A program made the position numbers and the translations under genes. This document shows, piece after piece, positions 1-6,497 of a stretch of DNA of 9,942 nt. This DNA comes from Fimbriimonadales bacterium (GTDB lineage: Bacteria > Armatimonadota > Fimbriimonadia > Fimbriimonadales > GBS-DC). The stretch lies in the NCBI GenBank assembly GCA_026416065.1, contig JAOAFW010000171.1:1-9942 (forward strand), written 5' to 3'. Under the pieces are notes generated by a model that did no database searches, was not told the origin of the DNA, and worked only from the letters and a program-made list of their open reading frames with translations. Position 1 is the first letter of the stretch; each line of letters opens with the position of its first letter.

Positions 1-16
1 TGTGTATAAGAGACAG
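1..16 (+). other. Nextera/Tn5 mosaic-end adapter remnant (not genomic)
   Basis: The first 16 bases, TGTGTATAAGAGACAG, equal the last 16 bases of the 19-bp Tn5 mosaic end used in Nextera tagmentation libraries. The match is exact, sits at the very edge of the window, and is followed at once by in-frame pilT coding sequence. This is untrimmed library adapter, not biology. The true genomic sequence begins at 17. Confidence 0.95.
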
Positions 17-85
17 ACCTACGAGGAAGCCGTGAACCGCTCGATGGATCGCGAGAACTTCCAGCAACTGCTCAAAACCGCGTAA
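17..85 (+). CDS. pilT: PilT-like type IV pilus retraction ATPase, C-terminal end only
   Basis: Only the last 22 codons and a TAA stop remain; the rest lies beyond the contig edge. The tail begins TYEEAVNRSMDRENF and ends QQLLKTA. PilT proteins typically end with an I-[ST]-Y-E-[ED]-A helix followed by a short segment of the 'npeelrrll' type, and this tail fits that better than a PilB/GspE ending. PilT is the cytoplasmic hexameric ATPase that drives pilus retraction. The stop codon lies 12 bases before the pilC start, with the pilC ribosome binding site directly after it, so the two genes are almost certainly co-transcribed. The assignment rests on a short tail plus the pilC neighbour, and a related secretion ATPase cannot be excluded. 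Confidence 0.7.
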   Translation, partial: TYEEAVNRSMDRENFQQLLKTA

Positions 86-97
86 GGAGGATGCTCT

Positions 98-1309
98 ATG
101 CCGCTGTTCGGATACGAAGCCGTCGACAACAAGGGACGCACACTCAAAGGCGCAATCGAAGCCGACAACGAGCAACTCGTGCTGTCCAAGCTGCATGAGC
201 AGGGCTTGCATGTGGTGCGCGTGGAACAGCAGCGCGAGAAAACCAAGCTGTTCAGCGGGCTGGGCAAGTCCAAAAAGCCCAAGCTGCAGGCGATGGTGGT
301 CTTCACCCGCCAGTTCGCCACGATGATCGACGCGGGAATCCCCATCTTGCGCTGTCTGGACATCCTCTACACGCAGACGAAGGATCCCGCCCTCAAGAAC
401 GCCATCGACGGCGTGCGCAAAGATGTGAAATCGGGCATGGCGCTCAACGAGGCGATGGAAAAGCACCCGCTGGTCTTCTCTGACCTGTTCGTGAACATGA
501 TCCGCGCGGCAGAAGTGGCAGGGATTCTGGACCAGATTTTAGACCGCCTCGCGACCTTCCTGGAGAAAGATTTGGAAGTGCGCCAGAAAATCAAGTCGGC
601 GATGATGTATCCCGTGATGGTGCTGGTGTTTTCGTTTCTGGTGCTGGTAGCGATTTTCATGTTCGTGCTGCCGCGTTTCAAGGAGATTTTCGCCAGCATG
701 AATGTGGAGATGCCGGTGATGACCCAGTTCTTGTTCAGCGCAAGCGACTTTGCAATTAGTTACTGGTGGGCGCTGACGGGGCTGTTCGCGGGCATGATGT
801 TCGTCGTCAAAGCCTACATTCGCAAACCCAAAGGGCGGTATCAGTACGACTTTCTCAAACTCAGGTTCCCTATTTTCGGCGATCTGGCGTTGAAACTGGC
901 AGTGGCACGGTTCGCGCGCACATTGGGTGTGTTGGTTTCCAGCGGCGTGCCACTGATGCGCACACTGGAGATTGTGGGACAGACCTCTGGGAATCGGGTG
1001 TTGGCACACGCGATCGAGGGCACGCGCCAGAGCATTCGCGAAGGGCAACCACTCAGTGCGCCCTTCGCCGCCACGGGGTTGTTCCCCTCGATGGTGATAC
1101 ACATGATGGACATCGGTGAGGAATCGGGGCGACTTTCCGAAATGATGGTCAAAATCGCCGATTTTTATGAGCAGGAAGTCGATGCGACGATTAAGGGACT
1201 GACCTCGATGATTGAACCGCTGCTCATCGTGTTTCTGGGTGGGGTGGTGGGCTTCATCGCCATCTCAATCATGTTGCCGATGTTCAAACTGATTAACGCG
1301 ATTCAGTAA
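98..1309 (+). CDS. pilC: PilC/GspF-family type IV pilus inner-membrane platform protein
   Basis: A 403-residue protein of usual PilC length. PilC is the polytopic inner-membrane platform that links the PilB/PilT motors to pilus assembly and retraction. The N-terminal cytoplasmic segment (LFGYEAVDNKGRTLKGAIEA, residues 3-22) is the classic start of the family. Two homologous GspF domains follow, at about 67-190 and 267-393. The first holds the FTRQFATMIDAGIPI segment and the second the parallel FARTLGVLVSSGVPL segment. Membrane helices are visible at about 171-191, 222-241 and 374-396. The family signature GEESGRLSEM, followed by YEQEVD, lies at 340-362. The ATG at 98 is preceded by GGAGG (86-90) with 7 bases between. 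Retraction ATPase and platform protein side by side is a common arrangement. The next gene, a sigma factor, starts 78 bases later on the same strand. Confidence 0.95.
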   Translation: MPLFGYEAVDNKGRTLKGAIEADNEQLVLSKLHEQGLHVVRVEQQREKTKLFSGLGKSKKPKLQAMVVFTRQFATMIDAGIPILRCLDILYTQTKDPALKNAIDGVRKDVKSGMALNEAMEKHPLVFSDLFVNMIRAAEVAGILDQILDRLATFLEKDLEVRQKIKSAMMYPVMVLVFSFLVLVAIFMFVLPRFKEIFASMNVEMPVMTQFLFSASDFAISYWWALTGLFAGMMFVVKAYIRKPKGRYQYDFLKLRFPIFGDLALKLAVARFARTLGVLVSSGVPLMRTLEIVGQTSGNRVLAHAIEGTRQSIREGQPLSAPFAATGLFPSMVIHMMDIGEESGRLSEMMVKIADFYEQEVDATIKGLTSMIEPLLIVFLGGVVGFIAISIMLPMFKLINAIQ

Positions 1310-1342
1310 GCGTGGCTTGGACTATCGTGTCCAGGTAACTCT

Positions 1343-1363
1343 GCACGGGCGGGACGCCCGTGC
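1343..1363. repeat. Perfect 9-bp inverted repeat (hairpin) between pilC and the sigma gene
   Basis: GCACGGGCG (1343-1351) and CGCCCGTGC (1355-1363) are exact reverse complements around the 3-base loop GGA. A second, smaller hairpin, TGGAC/GTCCA, lies just upstream (about 1318-1333). No T-run follows, so this is not a classical Rho-independent terminator. It ends 12 bases before the sigma-gene Shine-Dalgarno sequence. It may be a copy of a dispersed intergenic palindrome or an RNA element modulating read-through or translation. No other copy occurs in this window. Confidence 0.65.
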
Positions 1364-1375
1364 CACGAGAAGCTC

Positions 1376-1383
1376 AGGAGGAG
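1376..1383 (+). promoter_or_regulatory. Strong Shine-Dalgarno site of the sigma gene
   Basis: AGGAGGAG lies 4 bases (6 counted from the GGAGG core) before the ATG at 1388. It fixes that start and rules out a longer reading from the overlapping frame. The strength of the site suggests efficient translation of a regulator. Confidence 0.8.
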
Positions 1384-1387
1384 CGCT

Positions 1388-2686
1388 ATGCTAAAACGGG
1401 ATACGGAGGAACTGGTGTTGGAGTATTGCCAGACGCGCGAGCTGGAACTGCGCGATGCGATTACAATCCAGCTTTCGGGACTGGTGGAAAGCGTCGCCCG
1501 CAAGTTCATCGGGTCAGGCGAGCCAATCGAAGACCTGATTCAGGAAGGTTACCTGGGTCTGTTGAACGCGCTCGATCTATTCAACCCGGAAAAAGGGGTG
1601 AAATTCACCACCTACGCGACGCACCTGATTGTGGGGCAAATCAAGCACTACCTGCGCGACAAGGGCAAAATCATCAAAGAGCCTGCGTGGCTACAAGAAT
1701 TGAACAGCAAGATTAATCGGGTGATAAACGAGTTGAGCGCGCGCAATAGCCGCCCTCCCACCACCCAGGAGATTGCCGAGTTTTTAGGAATGACCACTAA
1801 AGCGATTGAGGATGTGCTGATGACGCGCGAGGTGTTCAAGGTGAGCTCGCTCGATGCCATCTACGAAGACGAAGAGGATGAATGGAACGGCTACGACTTG
1901 GAAAAACTCAACTGCGAGCCGTGTCAGACGTTCAACCTGCCGATTGAGGAGCGTGTGGTGGTGGAAACCGCGATGCAGCAGCTGAAACAGATTGAACAGC
2001 AAGTGCTCCACCTGTTTTTCAACGAGGGTTATAATCAAACAGAGATTGCGCATCAGCTCAAAATCTCGTGCAACTATGTGTCGCACATCCTGCGCAACGC
2101 GACGCAGAAACTGCGCCGGATTGTGAGCGAGGCGGAATGGATGGATGAACAGCGCTATCGCACTCGTGCGCTGGAGCGTGGTGAGTTCGAGGCGCGTATT
2201 CTGGACCCACAAACAGGACTGTTCTCTGCCGACTACCTTGCGGTGCGGTTGCGGGAGGAGGTGCAACGCGCTGCGCGCTACGATCAGAGCGTCGGGTTCT
2301 CGATTTTCGAGTTCGTTGCAGAGAAGAGTGCGCTTGATGCGCTGGGTGAGTTCGCTGTGGGCGAGTTGTTGCTGCAAGCGTCTGCGGTCGTGCGCGACGC
2401 GGTGCGTAAAGCGGACATCGTAGGACGGTACGGTTACGCCTCACTGGGTCTGCTGTTGCCGTATGCGGGCGACCACGCACCTAAAATTACCGAGCGCGTC
2501 GCGGAACTTCTCACCGAATGGCTCCAAACGGCTTTCAGCGCAAATCTGAGCCAGCGGTTCCAAGTCCACTGCGGTTGGGCGTTCTATCCGCGCGACAGCG
2601 AGGACTGCGAGCAGCTTATTCGCCAGTCCGAACAGCGTCTGCGTGAGCAACGCGCGAAACAGCGGTTGTGGCAGGAGGCGGCTTAG
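1388..2686 (+). CDS. Sigma-70 family sigma factor fused to a degenerate GGDEF-like domain
   Basis: A 432-residue protein. Residues 1-250 form an alternative sigma factor of SigB/SigF/SigG type. Region 2 spans about 20-92, with EPIEDLIQEGYLGLLNAL (45-62) and GVKFTTYAT (70-78). Region 3 spans about 93-150, and region 4 about 185-246, with a helix-turn-helix at about 216-236. An acidic linker (159-165) separates regions 3 and 4. Residues 266-425 follow the layout of a diguanylate cyclase GGDEF domain: DPQTGLFSADYL (273-284) for the usual D-x-L-T-G-L-x-N, RYGYASLGLLLP (347-358) for RYGG[DE]EF, and CGWAFYP (395-401) for S-x-G-[VI]-A-x-Y-P. The GGDEF motif is replaced by GYASL (349-353), so catalysis is unlikely. 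R340-x-x-D343 remains exactly five residues upstream, the I-site position for c-di-GMP. The sigma part is certain, the domain assignment probable, and ligand binding inferred. The gene follows pilT-pilC and overlaps the convergent epimerase gene by 4 bases. Confidence 0.9.
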   Translation: MLKRDTEELVLEYCQTRELELRDAITIQLSGLVESVARKFIGSGEPIEDLIQEGYLGLLNALDLFNPEKGVKFTTYATHLIVGQIKHYLRDKGKIIKEPAWLQELNSKINRVINELSARNSRPPTTQEIAEFLGMTTKAIEDVLMTREVFKVSSLDAIYEDEEDEWNGYDLEKLNCEPCQTFNLPIEERVVVETAMQQLKQIEQQVLHLFFNEGYNQTEIAHQLKISCNYVSHILRNATQKLRRIVSEAEWMDEQRYRTRALERGEFEARILDPQTGLFSADYLAVRLREEVQRAARYDQSVGFSIFEFVAEKSALDALGEFAVGELLLQASAVVRDAVRKADIVGRYGYASLGLLLPYAGDHAPKITERVAELLTEWLQTAFSANLSQRFQVHCGWAFYPRDSEDCEQLIRQSEQRLREQRAKQRLWQEAA

Positions 2687-3489
2687 GACGGTCTGTCCCC
2701 TGCCTCCATCGCCGCTTGCAGATACCCTACCGTTTTAGGTAACGCCACTGCGGGGTCGCCTGCGATCCCGCATTCCAGCGCCATGTAGCCCGTGTATCCA
2801 ATCTCGCGCAGGGCCGCAAAACCTTGCCTGAAGTCTGTGTGCCCCTGCCCCGGCAGCAAGCGGTTGCTGTCGGCTAAATGCACATGCGCGATATGGTTGC
2901 CTGCGGCGCGCAGGGCGGCGGCTATGTCAGCCTCCTCGATTGACATATGGAAAAAGTCCGCCATGATTTTGAGGTTCGGGTGGGGCAGCGCGTCGCAGAT
3001 TGCCGCTGCCTGCTCCAAGCGGCGCAGGAAGTGTGTCTCATAGCGGTTCAACGGCTCCAGCAGGATATGTGCGCCCGCTTTCTCGGCGGTTTGCACAAGA
3101 TCCTCCAGCAGTTTCAGCAGCAGTTCGCGCTCTAACGACTCGGGTGCAGCCAGTGGGCGCAGGTCGGGGATGCGCGGACCGCCGAAGATGGGCACGACAA
3201 TCAGCCCCACCGCGCCGATGTCACCTGCTACATAGAGCAGGTCGCGAATGTCTTGCAGTGCGAGGTCGCGCTGCGCGGGGTCGGCATCCAGCAGGCAGCC
3301 CCGAAAGCCAGCGCAGATGGTGCTGGCTTGGACAGGACTGTTCTTGAGCGCGCTCTGAATCTCCGCCACGCGCTCTTTGATCCCGCCGCCCCAGAATTCG
3401 ATGCCCTTGTAGCCCCACGCGGCGAGCTTCTCTAAACGCTCGGGCAAACTGCTACCCGGCACCAAGCCTTCTTGACAAGCGAGTTTCAT
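2683..3489 (-). CDS. Sugar phosphate isomerase/epimerase, D-tagatose 3-epimerase-like TIM barrel
   Basis: A 268-residue xylose-isomerase-like TIM barrel (AP endonuclease 2 family), the usual length for ketose 3-epimerases and hydroxypyruvate isomerases. Visible motifs are LLEPLNRYETHFL (143-155), MADFFHMSIEEAD (176-188), HVHLADSNRLLPGQGH (202-217) and MALECG (236-241). Putative metal ligands are E145, D178, H204 and E239. Their spacing (33, 26, 35) equals that of the Mn-binding Glu152, Asp185, His211 and Glu246 recalled for Pseudomonas cichorii D-tagatose 3-epimerase, so it is probably an active metal-dependent epimerase or isomerase; the sugar cannot be read from sequence. The start is the ATG at 3489 (MKLACQEG). 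An upstream in-frame ATG at 3561 would put 24 unlike residues inside the preceding gene. GAGGA lies 7 bases before the chosen start. The gene begins 2 bases after the fadN-like stop, implying translational coupling. Confidence 0.9.
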   Translation of the reverse strand: MKLACQEGLVPGSSLPERLEKLAAWGYKGIEFWGGGIKERVAEIQSALKNSPVQASTICAGFRGCLLDADPAQRDLALQDIRDLLYVAGDIGAVGLIVVPIFGGPRIPDLRPLAAPESLERELLLKLLEDLVQTAEKAGAHILLEPLNRYETHFLRRLEQAAAICDALPHPNLKIMADFFHMSIEEADIAAALRAAGNHIAHVHLADSNRLLPGQGHTDFRQGFAALREIGYTGYMALECGIAGDPAVALPKTVGYLQAAMEAGDRPS

Positions 3490-3491
3490 AG

Positions 3492-5819
3492 TTAGTTCCT
3501 CAGCGGTTTCCCTGTCTCCAACATGTGTCGGATACGCTCCACGCTCTTTTCGGTTTGACACAGTTCAACGAACACCTGCCGTTCGAGGGCGTGGAAATGC
3601 TCTTCGGGCATTGGGGTCGCATCACGCAGGTCGCCGCCTGTCATCACATAGGCGATTTTCTCGGCAATCAGGCGATCGTGATCGGTGATTTGCCCTGCCT
3701 GGTGCATCCAGTGGACTTCCATCATCAGGCGGCTGTAGCCGTTCGCGCCTACTGCCAGAATCGGCGTCGGCTCGGCGGGGCGGTAGCCTGCGCGGGAAAG
3801 CGCCAGCACATGCTGCTTCGCCTCATACAGCAGGCGGTCGATGTTCCAGCACAGGGTATCGCGCTCGCGCAGGAAGCCGAGCTGGTACGCCTCGAAAGCG
3901 TTGTTGCTGCGCTTGCCGTAAGCGAGCGTGAGGAACGACTGACGCAGGTGGGGTACAGGATCCACTTCAGGGGGCAGGTGCTGCAGAGCGCGGCGGGTCA
4001 TCAGCGTTGTGCCGCCGCCAGCAGGCATCAGCCCCACCGCTGCTTCGGGCAAGCCGAGCCCCGCGTCCACATGCGCATGGACATGCACGCAGGGCAGCAC
4101 GACCTCCAGCCCACCGCCCAGCGCATACCCATGCACCGCCGCGACCACGGGCACGCCACAGTACCGAATACGCTGGCTCAGCCCTTGCAATAACTGTAAG
4201 CCACGCTCCATGCCCTGCCAGTCCTGCCGGGCGATATATTCCAGAAACAGGTTCAAATTGAAGCCGGCGGAGAACATTCGCCCCTGATTACCGATGACCA
4301 CGCCCACGTGGTTGCGCTCGGCACGTTGCAGAAACTCCGCCACAAACTCCATCAGGTTGGGTGTGAGCACATTCGCCTTTGTGCGGAACTCCACGCACGC
4401 CACATCGTCGCCTAAGTCGATAACGCGGCACTCAGGGATCTCGTCGATCACTTTGCCTGCGCCTGCGAGGTCGTCCAGACGCACGAAGAACTGGGGAGTT
4501 ACAAAAGGTACATAGTCGCCCTGCTCGTCGCGCGGTTCAAAGTAGTAGCGACTCGCGCCGCGCGTGGTGTAGAAAGTTTTCAGCTCGGCGTTGCGCAGCA
4601 TCCGCAGGGTAGACGGCTCCTGGGGCAGGTTGAGCGTTGCGAGCGCATCGCGTCCCACCTCGCCCAGTGCGTCCCAGGTCTCAAACACGCCGAGTTCCCA
4701 ATTGTAGCCCAGCTGCATCGCTACATCGAGGGAGGGGATGTCGTAAGCGACATCGGGCATCACTTCTGCGCCGTAAGCCAGCGGCAGCAGGAACGCCTCA
4801 CGGAAGAACGCGCCGTAGGGGTCGGGCAAGTTCAGCAGCATGGGCAGCCGCTCGGGGTAGGGCGCGCGGCTCAGGGCAGGGTCTACAGGAAGGTTCGGCT
4901 CAATACGCGGGCGGTACTCCAGCGTTTCATAGTCCAGCGCGAAAATCTCTTTACCTTCGCGCTTGTAGAAGCCTGCGCCCGCCTTCTCACCCAGCCTGCC
5001 CTGCTCAATCAGTGTATGCCACAGCGCGGGCATTTCCAGCGACTGGATATAGCGGTCGTCGGGCAGGCGCTCCTTCTGGTTGCGGATAATGTTATGCGCC
5101 ACGTCCAGTCCCACGAGGTCAGTCAGCCGAAACACGCCGCTGCGCGGACGACCCACCAGTGGACCGAGTAGCACATCTGCTTCTTCAGGCTTCACGCCAT
5201 ACTTGATCGCGCTTACCAGCGCCTGCATCATTGCGTAGATGCCGATGCGAGTGGTGATGAAGCCGGGGCGGTCTTTCGCCAGCACGACACGCTTGCCCAG
5301 CAACCGTTCAGCGAAGGTGGTGAAGCGCGTGGTCAGGTCGGGGTCGGTATCATCTGTGGGGATCAACTCCAGCAGGCGCATCACACGCGGGGGGTTGAAA
5401 AAGTGGGTTCCTAAAAATCGGTGGCGCAAGTTCTCGGGCAGTCCCTGCGCGATTTCGGCGATGCCCAGACCGGATGTGTTCGAACTCAGCACGGCGTCGG
5501 GGCTTACGCGCTGCGCGACCTCACGCCAGAGCGCACGTTTGGGTTCAATCTGTTCGATAATCGCTTCCACGACCCAGTCGGCGTGCCCAACGCAGTCTAA
5601 GTCGGCTTCTACGCTGCCGGGGGTGATTCGTTTCGCATCGTCTGGCAGGTAAAACGCGCCCGACTTGAGTAGTCGCTCGATAGCCTGTTGCGCAATATCT
5701 CCTTGATCCAGCAGATGCACGCGCCAGCCAATACTCGCGAGGAGTGCAGCAATGCCGCCGCCCATCGTGCCTGCGCCCAACACGACGGCGTGTCCTTTCC
5801 GCAGGTTGCCGTTCACCAT
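3492..5819 (-). CDS. fadN: Fused 3-hydroxyacyl-CoA dehydrogenase/enoyl-CoA hydratase, FadN-like
   Basis: A 775-residue bifunctional fatty-acid beta-oxidation enzyme with the dehydrogenase first and the hydratase last. This is the order and approximate length of Bacillus FadN, the reverse of proteobacterial FadB. The NAD-binding fold starts with VVLGAGTMGGGIAALLA (12-28). GTHFFNPP (137-144) carries the likely catalytic His139, and DRPGFITTRI (183-192) opens the C-terminal dehydrogenase domain. The crotonase domain covers about 465-775: FSAGFNLN (516-523), the oxyanion-hole segment GYALGGGLE (564-572) and LGLPEAAVGLMPAGGG (588-603). E572 and E592 match the two catalytic glutamates of enoyl-CoA hydratase, so both activities look intact. 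The ATG at 5819 has GGAGG 7 bases upstream. No thiolase or acyl-CoA dehydrogenase gene lies in the window, unlike the usual fadN-fadA-fadE cluster. Confidence 0.92.
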   Translation of the reverse strand: MVNGNLRKGHAVVLGAGTMGGGIAALLASIGWRVHLLDQGDIAQQAIERLLKSGAFYLPDDAKRITPGSVEADLDCVGHADWVVEAIIEQIEPKRALWREVAQRVSPDAVLSSNTSGLGIAEIAQGLPENLRHRFLGTHFFNPPRVMRLLELIPTDDTDPDLTTRFTTFAERLLGKRVVLAKDRPGFITTRIGIYAMMQALVSAIKYGVKPEEADVLLGPLVGRPRSGVFRLTDLVGLDVAHNIIRNQKERLPDDRYIQSLEMPALWHTLIEQGRLGEKAGAGFYKREGKEIFALDYETLEYRPRIEPNLPVDPALSRAPYPERLPMLLNLPDPYGAFFREAFLLPLAYGAEVMPDVAYDIPSLDVAMQLGYNWELGVFETWDALGEVGRDALATLNLPQEPSTLRMLRNAELKTFYTTRGASRYYFEPRDEQGDYVPFVTPQFFVRLDDLAGAGKVIDEIPECRVIDLGDDVACVEFRTKANVLTPNLMEFVAEFLQRAERNHVGVVIGNQGRMFSAGFNLNLFLEYIARQDWQGMERGLQLLQGLSQRIRYCGVPVVAAVHGYALGGGLEVVLPCVHVHAHVDAGLGLPEAAVGLMPAGGGTTLMTRRALQHLPPEVDPVPHLRQSFLTLAYGKRSNNAFEAYQLGFLRERDTLCWNIDRLLYEAKQHVLALSRAGYRPAEPTPILAVGANGYSRLMMEVHWMHQAGQITDHDRLIAEKIAYVMTGGDLRDATPMPEEHFHALERQVFVELCQTEKSVERIRHMLETGKPLRN

Positions 5820-5823
5820 ATAA

Positions 5824-5831
5824 TCGCCTCC
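5824..5831 (-). promoter_or_regulatory. Ribosome binding site of the fadN-like gene
   Basis: Read on the minus strand, GGAGG lies 7 bases before the ATG at 5819. It supports that start over internal methionines. The 43-base gap to the small ORF upstream shows no hairpin plus T-run, and no convincing -35/-10 pair. Confidence 0.6.
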
Positions 5832-5862
5832 GTCGACGGCAGAGAGTATACCTTTCGGCGCG

Positions 5863-6102
5863 TTAGCCGTTTTCCGCTTCCCACCTGGCGATGGCTTGTC
5901 TCAGTGCAGGCGTGGCGGTCGCCGTGTGACGGCACTGCGCCAGCAGCGTGCGCGGATTGTCCAGCGATTGGGGATAGGGCGCGGACACGAAGCGAGTCGC
6001 GTCGCCAATGATAGGGTAGCCCGTGTGCCATGCAATCCACTCCAGCGCGTGCGCCGCGAGCAACGGCGTTTCAGGGTGCAGCTGTGGCTTTGGGCGATTC
6101 AT
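5863..6102 (-). CDS. Small hypothetical protein, possibly the tail of a decayed gene
   Basis: A 79-codon open frame whose product I do not recognise. The middle (LLAAHALEWIAWHTGYPIIG, 14-33) reads like an amphipathic helix followed by a beta strand. It vaguely recalls the short alpha-beta domains of STN or secretin type, but too weakly to name. My hand count gives G or C at about three quarters of third codon positions, as expected for real coding DNA here. The ATG at 6102 lacks a Shine-Dalgarno sequence; the bases before it read CTCCCC. The same frame continues open upstream to about 6345 apart from TGA codons at 6160-6162 and 6130-6132. The ORF may therefore be the 3' end of a gene broken by the intergenic repeats, or a small gene with a poor start. 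It ends 43 bases before the fadN-like gene on the same strand and could be co-transcribed with it. Confidence 0.45.
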   Translation of the reverse strand: MNRPKPQLHPETPLLAAHALEWIAWHTGYPIIGDATRFVSAPYPQSLDNPRTLLAQCRHTATATPALRQAIARWEAENG

Positions 6103-6271
6103 GGGGAGACGGTCTTTGAGTTTCGCGCCTCACTCCCGGCGTGGCGTCGCCCGGTTGCCTCACTTACGCCAGACCTCCGCCTGCCTCCAATAAGCGTCGG
6201 CGGCAAGGAAGAGCCAATCTTCCCCACTCCACAGGTCTACGCCCTTTCTTTGCGGGTCTTTACTGGGCACG

Positions 6272-6305
6272 ATGGCGACCAGCTGGAATTCCAGATGGTC
6301 GCCAT
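6272..6305. repeat. 34-bp near-perfect palindrome
   Basis: Outer arms ATGGCGACCA (6272-6281) and TGGTCGCCAT (6296-6305) are exact reverse complements. The core CTGGAATTCCAG (6283-6294) is itself a perfect 12-bp palindrome. Only the pair 6282/6295 (G opposite A) is mismatched, giving 16 matched pairs in a 17-bp arm with no spacer. It could fold as a long RNA hairpin, extrude as a cruciform, or bind a dimeric protein. It overlaps no confident gene. Confidence 0.85.
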
Positions 6306-6390
6306 TAGCCATCGCTCCCTGCTCCTCTCCCCGACAAAGGTGCAACGCTTGAGTTCAGAAAACCTACAGAAGGGCGCAATTGAGCATCCT

Positions 6391-6497
6391 GCCCCCTCCG
6401 CGAGATTCCCCCTGATGCGCAGGGGGAACCGCTCAGGGTTCGGTTCCTCTCGCGAAGCGGGGGGGGAACCCTAAGGAGGGGGCGAATTCCTCCCCTT
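6391..6497. repeat. G/C-rich multi-stem intergenic element
   Basis: Several nested inverted repeats are packed together. TTCCCCCTG (6406-6414) pairs with CAGGGGGAA (6420-6428) around a 5-base loop. CGCGAG (6399-6404) pairs with CTCGCG (6449-6454), enclosing that hairpin. AGGGTTC (6435-6441) pairs with GAACCCT (6466-6472), an alternative that overlaps the previous stem topologically. GGAGG (6475-6479) pairs with CCTCC (6489-6493). A G8 run sits at 6459-6466. The form suggests a dispersed REP-like element or the structured 3' end of the transcript from the gene ending at 6546. No second copy occurs in this window. Confidence 0.55.

Noticed and set aside
539..1102. 187-codon minus-strand open frame opposite pilC
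   Set aside because: The pilC reading frame is certain; the antisense product is a low-quality His/Arg/Glu-rich shadow.
1784..2377. 197-codon minus-strand open frame opposite the sigma gene
   Set aside because: It overlaps conserved sigma region 4 and the GGDEF-like domain and has no independent motif or ribosome binding site.
3525..4193. 222-codon plus-strand open frame opposite the fadN-like gene
   Set aside because: It is fully antisense to the well-conserved crotonase domain, has no ribosome binding site, and its product is rich in His, Arg and Ala as expected of a shadow frame in GC-biased DNA.
6391..6497. Rho-independent terminator for the gene ending at 6546
   Set aside because: Strong stems exist, but no T-run follows any of them on the minus strand.
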